46,039 bases of DNA from an uncultured Lachnospiraceae bacterium (GTDB lineage: Bacteria > Bacillota > Clostridia > Lachnospirales > Lachnospiraceae): the NCBI GenBank assembly GCA_905209075.1, contig CAJLRL010000019.1, positions 1 to 46,039 on the forward strand. The letters are read 5' to 3'. The notes beneath the pieces were generated by a model. That model saw only the letters and a program-made list of their open reading frames with translations. It made no database searches and was not told where the DNA came from. The translations under genes were made by a program, and so were the position numbers. Of this stretch, positions 34,501-41,962 are shown one piece after another; position 1 is the stretch's first letter, and each line of letters opens with the position of its first letter.

Positions 34501-35210
34501 TTGGATGTATGTTTGGACGATATTCTGTTAACGAAGAAGGATTAATGCAAATAGGTAAAACAATACTGGATGAAGATTGTTTTATTGATAAAGATAATTG
34601 CATACCAATTACCGATGAAGAGTATTTCTTAGATGATATTGTAGGAAAGTTCTGTGAGTGGCTCAAGTTGGTATATGGCGAGGATACTCTGAAAGATAAT
34701 CTTAAATATATTGCTAATGCACTTGGAAATAAAGGAAAAACAGGACGTGAAATAATAAGGGAATATTTTGTTAGTGATTTCATTAAAGATCATATAAAAA
34801 TGTATCAGAAGCGTCCTATTTATTGGCTATTTGACAGCGGTAAACAGAATGGTTTTAAGGCACTTATTTACATGCATCGATATGATGCTGATACAGTCGG
34901 CAGAGTTAGAACAGATTATCTCCATAAGGCACAGAAGTATGTAGAAACTGCAATGCAGAGTGCACAGTATACGATTGACAATGCGACATCTGCATCAGAA
35001 AAATCGAAAGCCACAAAGGCAGTAACAAAGTATACAAAGCAGCTTGCAGAAATGAAGATATATGATGAGGCAATTGCTCATGTAGCCAATCAGAGAATTG
35101 AGATTGACTTGGATGATGGTGTAAAGGTAAATTATGCAAAGTTCCAAGGCGTGGAAGTTGCACAGGAAGGTAAGAAAGCATTAAAAGTGGATTTGCTGGC
35201 AAAGATATAG
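31590..35210 (+). CDS. pglX: BREX adenine-specific DNA methyltransferase PglX
   Basis: PglX marks host DNA by N6-adenine methylation at a short non-palindromic site and, in BREX, is also needed for exclusion. Length is 1206 residues. The SAM-binding motif I is DPCMGSGH (344-351) and the catalytic motif IV is NPPY (528-531). Residues about 560-1000 should carry target recognition. The protein is followed 25 bp later by a non-canonical ATPase gene instead of pglZ. By eye the middle (about 32,850-34,850) is distinctly more AT-rich than the two ends of the gene, suggesting replacement of the specificity region. The frame is intact, so the enzyme is probably functional. The recognised sequence cannot be inferred here. 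Confidence 0.95.
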   Translation: MNKNAIKKFAIDARNKLIASVTDKAGMLGITPDNCSEAITKGADFEVYKTAAGTEVTLNKKQCEQRRKLVDQIHARGFETVVEEVAYTWFNRICAIRFMEVNDYMYPVRVRVLSSEKEGKNEPDVVTMAPDIDWNFTDKEREEIIDAKMNNRLDDLFRMLFIKQCNLLHEVLPGLFEETEDYTEMLLNISFTNEDDVIRMLIDEKRGIPEEDFNVNTIGKDGQPTGQVEIIGWLYQYYNTELKDDTFAKLKKNVKITKERIPAATQLFTPDWIVRYMVENSVGRIWIEHLRAVDPSIDEKAAAEKFGWKYYLPEAEQEDEVNVKLAEIRTSYKDLKPTEITCIDPCMGSGHILIAMFDVLMDIYVSAGYDKREAAFEIVEHNIHGLDIDQRAYQLAYFAVMMKGRGYNRRFLSNKNMKHNIFKVQGSGFTDKEGKKVYVYDQATLDYFVNNDVVLKKSMDNLIEQMFDAEEYGSILKIQNVDFNLIFERFEEIESDVSLYKNSVFNALYPFVLIAYMLTKKYDAIITNPPYMGASGMNTKLSKYVKDNYPDSKSDLFAVFIEKWNMMTTSYGYNSMVTMQSWMFLSSFEKTRKNIINAKDIVCLMHMENMVMGIAFGTAVTIFRNKNISNFKGTYNYIKLCDIENNKPRYFPVMENRFAQVSTDNFSRIPGTPIAYWVGEQVLKAFSSSLLEDYGYPKQGFATGNNDTFLRFWHEVDFTKIGFNMADREEASKSNKKWFPCNKGGAFRRWYGNNTYLANWEFDGKEMTEFKGSVIRNPQFYFRQGMTWSSLTSGKLSMRYSPKGFLFESKGSVCFMKDENNLLYILGLMNTSIVSNMLLVLSPTLDYHEGPMSRVPIIISNQYKNRVEKIVKENIEMCKEDWDSFEISWDFKQHPLVKYSVGTIKEAFDIWTRECDDRYISLKNNEEELNRIFTDIYGLNGEVSVEVDEKDVSVHRADLQREIKGLISYAVGCMFGRYSVNEEGLMQIGKTILDEDCFIDKDNCIPITDEEYFLDDIVGKFCEWLKLVYGEDTLKDNLKYIANALGNKGKTGREIIREYFVSDFIKDHIKMYQKRPIYWLFDSGKQNGFKALIYMHRYDADTVGRVRTDYLHKAQKYVETAMQSAQYTIDNATSASEKSKATKAVTKYTKQLAEMKIYDEAIAHVANQRIEIDLDDGVKVNYAKFQGVEVAQEGKKALKVDLLAKI

Positions 35211-35235
35211 AGAGAAAGAATGAGGTGAATTAAAA

Positions 35236-36300
35236 ATGAAAATCAAAAAATTAACATTAAATAATTTTATGGCTTTTGAAAATGCTGAAATAAATTGGTC
35301 TGATAATATCAATATTATCTGCGGTGAAAACAGTACCGGCAAAACAACACTTTTAAAAGTGATGTATTCTTTGATAAAGCCACTTAGTAGTGGAGGCAAA
35401 GATAATCTTACAAAGGAGATGGAAGAACAGGTTTTTGTTAAAAAAATCCAAGGTGTGTTTCGACCGGATGAAATGAAAATTGGCAGACTTGTAAGCCGAA
35501 AACAGGGAAGTAACCGAACGGATTTTTCTATTGATTTAGAAAAAAAACAAAAAATCTCAGTTGGATTTGGAAACAGGCAGGAAAATCATGCAGATGTTTC
35601 TGTAATACAGGAAGAAAAAACAAAAAAATATGATGTTATATACATTCCTACAAAAGAAATGATTTCTACGGTAGAGCATTTTGTATCTTTATATGATGAA
35701 TATCATATAGATTTTGAAGAAATGTATTATGATCTTGCAAAGCTTTTAGACAGACCACTTTCAAAAGGTCCTAATACTACGGAGCAGAATCAGGTATTAA
35801 GCAATCTCGAAGATATTATGAAAGGACAAATTGTACAGAAAAACAAGAAATTCTATTTCAAAATAAAAGGTGAAGGTGAATTTGAGATGGGATTACTTTC
35901 AGATGGTTACAGGAAACTATCTATGATTATATATATGATTCTTTCTGGAAGTTTGAATAAAAATACTATCTTATTTTGGGATGAACCGGAAACGAATATG
36001 AACCCTAAAATGATTCGCCCGATTGTACAGGTAATGGTAGCATTAGCTCAGATGGGAGTGCAGATTTTTGTTTCCACACATGATTATTTTATTCAGCAGG
36101 AATTTAATATGGTAGCCTCATATTCTGAGCTAAATCCTAAAAAACTTGATATCAAGTTTATTTCATTATTTAGAGATGAAAAAACGAGGGACGTGCACTA
36201 TGAGATGAAAAATTCAGCGTCTGATTTGGAACATAATGCAATTATGCAGGAGTTTGATGCAATGTATGATAGAGAACAGGGGATTATTTATGGAGAATAA
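35236..36300 (+). CDS. SMC/ABC-like AAA ATPase (candidate defence module, with the next gene)
   Basis: This 354-residue ATPase of the AAA15/AAA_21-like (OLD/RecF-related) class starts MKIKKLTLNNFMAFENAEI, the typical first strand. Walker A is GENSTGKT (30-37), the signature-like region is LLSDGYRKLSMIIYMI, Walker B is ILFWDEPETN (D249, E250) and the switch is STHD (H282). No TOPRIM or coiled coil of note follows. Such ATPases pair with effector nucleases in several anti-phage systems. Here the partner overlaps the 3' end by 11 bases. It is not a BREX core gene and sits between pglX and pglZ. Its SD is GAGGTGA. Which trigger it senses is unknown. Confidence 0.85.
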   Translation: MKIKKLTLNNFMAFENAEINWSDNINIICGENSTGKTTLLKVMYSLIKPLSSGGKDNLTKEMEEQVFVKKIQGVFRPDEMKIGRLVSRKQGSNRTDFSIDLEKKQKISVGFGNRQENHADVSVIQEEKTKKYDVIYIPTKEMISTVEHFVSLYDEYHIDFEEMYYDLAKLLDRPLSKGPNTTEQNQVLSNLEDIMKGQIVQKNKKFYFKIKGEGEFEMGLLSDGYRKLSMIIYMILSGSLNKNTILFWDEPETNMNPKMIRPIVQVMVALAQMGVQIFVSTHDYFIQQEFNMVASYSELNPKKLDIKFISLFRDEKTRDVHYEMKNSASDLEHNAIMQEFDAMYDREQGIIYGE

Positions 36301-36892
36301 CATAAAGGAAGAAAGCAGATTAAAATTTCGGTTTGCAGAAAATGATACAGTGATAAAATTTGATGCTACAAAATTTTATCGAGATTACTTTAATAAGTTG
36401 CCGGAGGCAAAAGGTGTTGATTTTATTTCTGTTGCTAAAGATAAGATCGCATTTATAGAAGTAAAAAATTGTACCGGAGATGAAGGTAACAATCGGTGGA
36501 GAATTGTGCCGGATAACCGAAAACGCAATACAACCCATACATCCGTAAACGTGGAGGGACGTGACAGCCTGGATATTGAAATAGCACAGAAAATGGCAAT
36601 GACAGTAGCTGCTTTGGTTGGAGCAAAATCCTTTGGAAATACAAAAGAGTGCTTGGATGAATTAAAAGAATATATTCAATTTCTGTCAGGAGATAGCTTT
36701 TCGAATGATTCAAAAAAGAAATATGTAATATTGTTTCTGGAAGGTGATTTTGGTACAAAAACACGGACTAAAAAGATGATTATGCAGAAATTGCAGGACA
36801 GTATAAATAAAAAACTTCGATGGATCGATTGCAGAGTATCTGTTGTTGATTCCGATACATATGATCCGAGAATATTTCAAATCGTGAGCTGA
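36290..36892 (+). CDS. PD-(D/E)XK-type nuclease-like partner of the ATPase
   Basis: This 200-residue protein begins MENNIKEESRLKF. The candidate active site is D44 in GVDFISVAKDK, then E57-V-K59 in FIEVKN, spaced as in PD-(D/E)XK nucleases. A QKMAMTVAAL helix and a C-terminal beta-alpha unit (KYVILFLEGDF, then IDCRVSVVDSD) complete the fold. I chose ATG 36290, which overlaps the last 11 bases of the ATPase gene, rather than the longer frame starting at 36236, because it fits translational coupling and an AGGGG SD eight bases upstream. It is probably the effector of a two-gene toxin- or defence-like module. The exact named system is not recognised. Confidence 0.65.
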   Translation: MENNIKEESRLKFRFAENDTVIKFDATKFYRDYFNKLPEAKGVDFISVAKDKIAFIEVKNCTGDEGNNRWRIVPDNRKRNTTHTSVNVEGRDSLDIEIAQKMAMTVAALVGAKSFGNTKECLDELKEYIQFLSGDSFSNDSKKKYVILFLEGDFGTKTRTKKMIMQKLQDSINKKLRWIDCRVSVVDSDTYDPRIFQIVS

Positions 36893-36925
36893 AATATGAT
36901 TGTAAAGATATAGGAGTACGAGCAC

Positions 36926-37072
36926 ATGAAAGTATGGCATATTACACCAGATGTAGGTTATGGTGGCAATTTACTTTACAACTTAACAAATAATGCAAAG
37001 TTCTCTTATGATTGGAGTGTGGAAAAGCTACAGTATAGTTTTGAACATGCAAGAAAAGATTTTGGAAAGTAG
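36926..37072 (+). CDS. Small ORF, 48 codons, unknown
   Basis: This ORF has a good SD (AGGAG, nine bases upstream), begins MKVWHITPDVGYGG and ends with YSFEHARKDFGK. It lies in the 230-bp gap between the nuclease-like gene and the 268-residue gene. It has no membrane segment or cysteine. It may be a genuine small protein, possibly a regulator of the neighbouring effector, or a leftover fragment of a larger gene. The only support is the SD, the codon pattern and the operon position. Confidence 0.4.
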   Translation: MKVWHITPDVGYGGNLLYNLTNNAKFSYDWSVEKLQYSFEHARKDFGK

Positions 37073-37122
37073 TAAAAAATAATTCATGGTACTAGTATGA
37101 ATGTAATATCAGGAGACCAGCT

Positions 37123-37929
37123 ATGAGCAAGGAAAATGTATTAGATTTATTTCAGGCATCAAATGAAGAAGCATTGGATGTAACATTGGGAGAAATTTTA
37201 CCAGAAGTTGTTAAACAGATTTCGGAAATGGTTGTGTCCGAAGCTACGGCATCGATAATATGTGAGATTTTGGGGGCTGTTTTTCCAAGAATCAACAATA
37301 TACGATTGGGATGGAAACAGAATCGCCTTGAAAGAAATATAAAAAAAGCTATTGAAGTATTACAGAAGAATGATTCTTTAATTGAGTCTCAACTGGAAGT
37401 GCTAGAAAAAAATAATCAAGATCAGATGTTTCGAACGAAATACTGTGAGATGATGCTTGATACAATATATGACGAAATACAAGAATCAAAAGTAAAATAT
37501 GGAATTAATGGTTTTATAAATTTGATGTGTATTGAAAATCCTAATGAGGATATGACACTTATGTTTTTTAAAACACTTACCGAATTAAGTGATTTAGATA
37601 TTCGTGTATTAAAATGTTTTTCTTACGAACATGAAGAGAATTATTATTCTGTCATGCAGGATGTTGATATTTCAGATATGCAATATCGTTTTGTGAAAGA
37701 AAAATTAGAACGCTTTGGTTTGCTTCAGAATAAAAATACTGACATTAGAGATATGGATTTAGCTATAATTATTGATTATCTAAAAGATATTGATAAGCAA
37801 AGTAAGTCGAAGAATCCTAAAAGTGTTAAGTTCCCAAGTAAAGTAAAAAAGTTAGGAAATAATAATTCATATGAAATTACTTCGTTAGGTAGAGAGTTTT
37901 TAAAATTGATGGAGCCTATCTCAAAATGA
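37123..37929 (+). CDS. Unrecognised 268-residue helical protein in the defence island
   Basis: I do not recognise the family. Residues about 28-60 are mildly hydrophobic and helical (VVSEATASIICEILGAVFP), residues 68-110 are charged helices (possible coiled coil), and residues about 155-262 look like a winged-helix-like region (LTELSDLDIRVLKCFSYEHE). The layout is reminiscent of DUF4393/Abi-alpha-type proteins linked to abortive infection, but I see no decisive motif. It has AGGAG before its ATG, is AT-rich, and lies after the ATPase-nuclease genes and before the independent upstream region of pglZ. Frame intact. Confidence 0.6.
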   Translation: MSKENVLDLFQASNEEALDVTLGEILPEVVKQISEMVVSEATASIICEILGAVFPRINNIRLGWKQNRLERNIKKAIEVLQKNDSLIESQLEVLEKNNQDQMFRTKYCEMMLDTIYDEIQESKVKYGINGFINLMCIENPNEDMTLMFFKTLTELSDLDIRVLKCFSYEHEENYYSVMQDVDISDMQYRFVKEKLERFGLLQNKNTDIRDMDLAIIIDYLKDIDKQSKSKNPKSVKFPSKVKKLGNNNSYEITSLGREFLKLMEPISK

Positions 37930-38010
37930 TAAGTTGGTACTGTTGAATAATTATTTCATGGCTTGAGAGTAAATTGAAGATATCATGATTAGGAAAATGC
38001 ATTATTGCAT

Positions 38011-38126
38011 ATCGAACACTTTATTGAACACTATCGGACACTTTTTATTTATTGATGGATACAAAGTGTTCAATAAGTATCCGGTAGTGTCCGATTAGTA
38101 TCCATTAGTGACTACTTATTGGATAC
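38011..38126. repeat. Cluster of short direct and inverted repeats upstream of pglZ
   Basis: GRACACT occurs three times (38014-38020, 38026-38032, 38036-38042) and its reverse complement AGTGTYC twice (38065-38071, 38086-38092). GTATCC or GGATAC occurs four times (about 38057, 38078, 38098, 38121). TTATTGAACACT (38021-38032) pairs with AGTGTTCAATAA (38065-38076). The arrangement suggests either a regulator-binding region for pglZ or an element remnant. The rest of the 37930-38195 gap shows only a strong SD near its end. Confidence 0.65.
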
Positions 38127-38195
38127 TATTATCATACTGATTGAATAAATGTAATTTGTGCAGACTATCTGCTCAAATGGATTAGGAGGTGAAAT

Positions 38196-40742
38196 ATGGA
38201 TTTACAGAACATACAGGATCAATTAAATACAGAATTTGTCAAGTCAGAGACAAGAGTTATATTCTGGTTTGATGATAAAGGTGAATACGAGGATGAGGTA
38301 TCGGAACTGCAGCTTGGTGATGTAAAGCTGCACATTCTTGATGGCACAAACTGGCTCTATTCAAAGTATTTATTAAATGAAGAGGATAAAGAGAGTAAAT
38401 ATCTTGTATATGCAGCCTTTGCAAAGCCAAGTGATGCAGAGAATCCGCTTGCAGATATGTATTATTACTCAACACCTTATTATACAGACAGAGTGTCGCA
38501 GATGTCACAGGAGATAGGCATTGATAATCGCTTTAAGGAGCATTTGGCACAGTATGGTAATTTCTGGAAGAATAAGCATCGTATTGAAAAGTTCAAGGAA
38601 CTTGGAATTGACCATTACAATGCTCAGACAATTGATATTGGTTTGATTGCTGTACTCACGGATGTAAAGACTCCAAATTTTGAGGAAGTAGTTAAGCAGA
38701 TGATACTAGGTGACAATGAGAAGTATTTTAAGGCATTGGATGATAATGGATTGACTGATAAATTCTGGGAGCTTTGTGAAAAATTCTTTGGATATAAATC
38801 TGAAAAGCCGAATATAGATGATTTGTCTGCTTGTATGATATTAACTTATGCATCATCTACATTGAAAGCTACTGTTCCGGAAGCAATGAGGACTTATATT
38901 CTTAAGAAACGTAATGATGTTGTGGTCTTTATACGTAATATCATGGACAATGTGAATTATCAGGATGCCTATGACGAACTGGTAGAAAGAATAAATAAAT
39001 CATTGCGTTTTGTGACAAGAATACAGGATGGATTAAAGAAAGATGTGGAGAAGAAAAAAGACAGTTCTCTCCAGATGTCTGACATTTTTGCATGTGATGC
39101 GTTTGCCGGGTTAGATGACATTATTATTGATTGGGCATTGGAACAGTTAAATGATGAGATTTTAGATGCACAGATTGATGGACTTAATATTGCTCAGGTA
39201 GCTGACCAGAGAATGTCTAAGGCATATCATTATAGCGAAAGATACAAGAATGAATATACGACTATCAAGTATGCGTATTTGATGATGAAGTCTGTATCAC
39301 TTATGGAGTTTTCGAGTGATATTAAGACATTGGTTGCAAATTATCAGAAAGAGTCTTATTTGATAGATTCATATTATAGATTGTTTTATTATGCATATGA
39401 CCAGATTGAAGATAACAGTAAATTCTCTGATGTAAGACAGAGAGTAGAGAATATTTATGCGAATACATATTTGCAGAAGATAACACCAAAGTGGAATGAG
39501 AATTTTACAAATGATGTAATGAATGCTACAGACCTGCCTAAGCAGGAAGATTTCTATAAGCATTATCTTAGAGGTTACGATGGAAAGCAGAGGGTTATTG
39601 TGATTATTTCCGATGCTTTCCGATATGAGTGTGCAAAGGAACTTTTCAGCAGATTGGAATTGGATGAGAAGTGTACACCGAAGATAGAGTGTATGCTTAG
39701 TTGCCTGCCTTCAGTTACATCAGTTGGAATGGCGAGTCTGCTTCCGCATAAAGAGATGCAGGTGGATGGCAACTTGAATGTGACTGTTGATGGACAGGCA
39801 TGTGCAAGTATGGAGCAGAGAGACAAGATACTGAAATCGTATAATGAAAATAATGTGGCATTGTCATTTGATGAAGTGGCAAATGCTAATCAGACTCGAA
39901 TCAGGGAGTTGATTCAGGGCAAGAATATCGTGTACATCTACCACAATCAGGTGGATGCAAGAGGAGACAAGCCTGCAAGTGAGAATGAAGTATTCAACGC
40001 TTGTGTAGAGGCGATAGAAGAGATACATAAGTTGGTAAAGAAACTGACTGGTTATGTATCGGCACCAAAGTTTTTCATAACTGCAGATCATGGCTTCTTG
40101 TATAAGAGAGACAGATTACAGGAGTTTGACAAGGTATCATATCCAAAGGACAAATGCCTTTATACAAACAAGAGATTCCTTATTACTGAAGATGCAGTAA
40201 ATGAGCAGGGAATCATGGCAAGAACAATGGCGTACCTCAATAAACTTTATGTGGATACTCCGGTTGGAGCAGATATTTTCAAGGTTGCCGGAGGTGGACA
40301 GAACTATGTACATGGCGGTACGTCTCTGCAGGAGATGATGGTTCCGGTCATTGAACTTACCACAAATACCAGAGGCGTGGCATACGATTATGTGGATGTT
40401 GTTCTGACATCTGTTACTCGTAAGGTGACAAATCTTATCACATACTTTGATTTCATCCAGACAGAGAAAGTCACAGACACCATGAAAGCAAGAAGTATCG
40501 TGGCTTACTTTACTACGGAAGATGGCGAAAAAATCTCATTTGATGTGCCTATGATTGCCAATAGCAGGGAAGATGCACCGGAGAAGAGAACTTTTCATGA
40601 GAAGTTTACTTTGAAATCAAGAGAATATAAGTATGGCGATAAGTATTATCTTGTGTTGGTGGATGCAAATGATGAGAAGAATATCTTGCAGCAGTATGAG
40701 TTTATGATTGATATTGCGTTTGTGGATGATTTTGGGTTTTAA
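38196..40742 (+). CDS. pglZ: BREX alkaline-phosphatase-superfamily protein PglZ
   Basis: PglZ is a core BREX protein with an alkaline-phosphatase-like domain and is needed for phage exclusion. In this 848-residue protein the phosphatase-type core shows VIVIISDAFRYEC, with D473, and FFITADHGFLYKR, with D631-H632-G633, both in the typical order. The N-terminal 450 residues are helical and PglZ-specific (start MDLQNIQDQLNTEF). A strong SD (TAGGAGGTGA) precedes the ATG. Unlike in a compact BREX operon, pglZ is separated from pglX by four ORFs and has its own repeat-rich upstream region. Confidence 0.95.
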   Translation: MDLQNIQDQLNTEFVKSETRVIFWFDDKGEYEDEVSELQLGDVKLHILDGTNWLYSKYLLNEEDKESKYLVYAAFAKPSDAENPLADMYYYSTPYYTDRVSQMSQEIGIDNRFKEHLAQYGNFWKNKHRIEKFKELGIDHYNAQTIDIGLIAVLTDVKTPNFEEVVKQMILGDNEKYFKALDDNGLTDKFWELCEKFFGYKSEKPNIDDLSACMILTYASSTLKATVPEAMRTYILKKRNDVVVFIRNIMDNVNYQDAYDELVERINKSLRFVTRIQDGLKKDVEKKKDSSLQMSDIFACDAFAGLDDIIIDWALEQLNDEILDAQIDGLNIAQVADQRMSKAYHYSERYKNEYTTIKYAYLMMKSVSLMEFSSDIKTLVANYQKESYLIDSYYRLFYYAYDQIEDNSKFSDVRQRVENIYANTYLQKITPKWNENFTNDVMNATDLPKQEDFYKHYLRGYDGKQRVIVIISDAFRYECAKELFSRLELDEKCTPKIECMLSCLPSVTSVGMASLLPHKEMQVDGNLNVTVDGQACASMEQRDKILKSYNENNVALSFDEVANANQTRIRELIQGKNIVYIYHNQVDARGDKPASENEVFNACVEAIEEIHKLVKKLTGYVSAPKFFITADHGFLYKRDRLQEFDKVSYPKDKCLYTNKRFLITEDAVNEQGIMARTMAYLNKLYVDTPVGADIFKVAGGGQNYVHGGTSLQEMMVPVIELTTNTRGVAYDYVDVVLTSVTRKVTNLITYFDFIQTEKVTDTMKARSIVAYFTTEDGEKISFDVPMIANSREDAPEKRTFHEKFTLKSREYKYGDKYYLVLVDANDEKNILQQYEFMIDIAFVDDFGF

Positions 40743-40775
40743 TTTATGGAATTAAGCAAGGAGATAAGAAAATTA

Positions 40776-41915
40776 ATGAGATACTTAGTGCTGGGAAATG
40801 GATTTGATTTAGCACATGGACTTAAAACAGGATACAAGGATTTCTTGTTATATGCAATTCAAAGAGATAAGGCTCTTTATAATAACTTTTTCCAAAAGAA
40901 TGAATCTGAAATCCAATATATTGGAATAGGTGAGGGAGAAGAGTATCTTCGTGACAAACTAAAACATAATGTTTGGATGACGTATTTTGTAATCTTATAC
41001 AGAGATAGGCTTATTCGTGGAGAAAATTGGATAGATTTCGAAATGGAAATTAGTTATATAATAGAAATCTTTGATAGAAAAGCAAAAAGCAAATTGGAGT
41101 ATATATCTGAGCTAAAAAGTATTAATAATAAAGAAAATGACAAATTTTTGATATTTTACAATTTATATGGAATTTTACATAAAGAAGGTGTTGAAAATGT
41201 TAATAAACATACATATGGTGAACTGATATCTGATTTGAGCAATGACTTAAATGATGTTATTTTGGCATTAGAATTTTATTTGCAAAATGAGGTAGAGAGC
41301 AAGCAAATAGGTATGTATTCACCTGATATTAAGGCACTAGGGAAATTAGATGGTGTATTAAATTTTAATTATACGACTACGTTGCAGAGGGTATATCAAG
41401 ATTTTGACAAAGTACCTATTCATTATATTCACGGTAAGATATCATCTAATTTAGATGAGAATAATATGGTACTGGGAGTGAATGAATATTGGGATGAAGA
41501 AGGTGCAGATATTCACACCGATTTCAGTGCTTTTAAAAAATTTATACAGAGAGTCATGAAAAATACAGGTGTAGATTATAGGAAATGGATTTATGACATA
41601 ACAAATAATGGGAATAAGTATTCGACAACAAGAAATAAAACAGATTATAAGGATTTGGGATTAAGTGATGTGTATATTTTTGGACATTCGTTGGATATAA
41701 GTGATAAAGATTTGTTGGAGGAATTTTTTTCAAATGAAAATATTGTGGTTAATATTTTTTACAAGGATAAAATTCATCAAGCTAATTTAATTGCATCAAT
41801 AATAAAAATGATATCTGAAAAGAGATTTATAAAACAATATCAAGCATATCCACAGCAAATAAAATTTATTCAGCAAAAAGACATGATGTTGCTTGATGAA
41901 AATGCTGGAGTTTAG
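40776..41915 (+). CDS. AbiH-family abortive-infection protein
   Basis: The protein starts MRYLVLGNGFDLAHGLKTGYKDFLLY, the signature N-terminus of the AbiH family (a Rossmann-like nucleotide-binding start). It ends with the conserved YIFGHSLDISDKDLLEEFF segment, and NFNYTTTLQRVY is also present. The family protects lactococci from some phages by an unknown abortive mechanism. The frame runs ten codons further upstream to ATG 40746, but ATG 40776 is preferred because it gives the family start and has AAGGAG 12 bases upstream. It is AT-richer by eye than pglZ and brxL on either side, and the BREX order around it is undisturbed, so it is a cargo insertion. Size 379. Confidence 0.88.
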   Translation: MRYLVLGNGFDLAHGLKTGYKDFLLYAIQRDKALYNNFFQKNESEIQYIGIGEGEEYLRDKLKHNVWMTYFVILYRDRLIRGENWIDFEMEISYIIEIFDRKAKSKLEYISELKSINNKENDKFLIFYNLYGILHKEGVENVNKHTYGELISDLSNDLNDVILALEFYLQNEVESKQIGMYSPDIKALGKLDGVLNFNYTTTLQRVYQDFDKVPIHYIHGKISSNLDENNMVLGVNEYWDEEGADIHTDFSAFKKFIQRVMKNTGVDYRKWIYDITNNGNKYSTTRNKTDYKDLGLSDVYIFGHSLDISDKDLLEEFFSNENIVVNIFYKDKIHQANLIASIIKMISEKRFIKQYQAYPQQIKFIQQKDMMLLDENAGV

Positions 41916-41962
41916 ATTTCATAAGATTAGAAATGAAAATAGAATTATAACAGGAGTCAAAA

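Noticed and set aside
36236..36289. Longer N-terminus of the nuclease-like gene
   Set aside because: The extra 18 codons lie inside the ATPase gene and have no good ribosome site. ATG 36290 gives the expected stop-start overlap.
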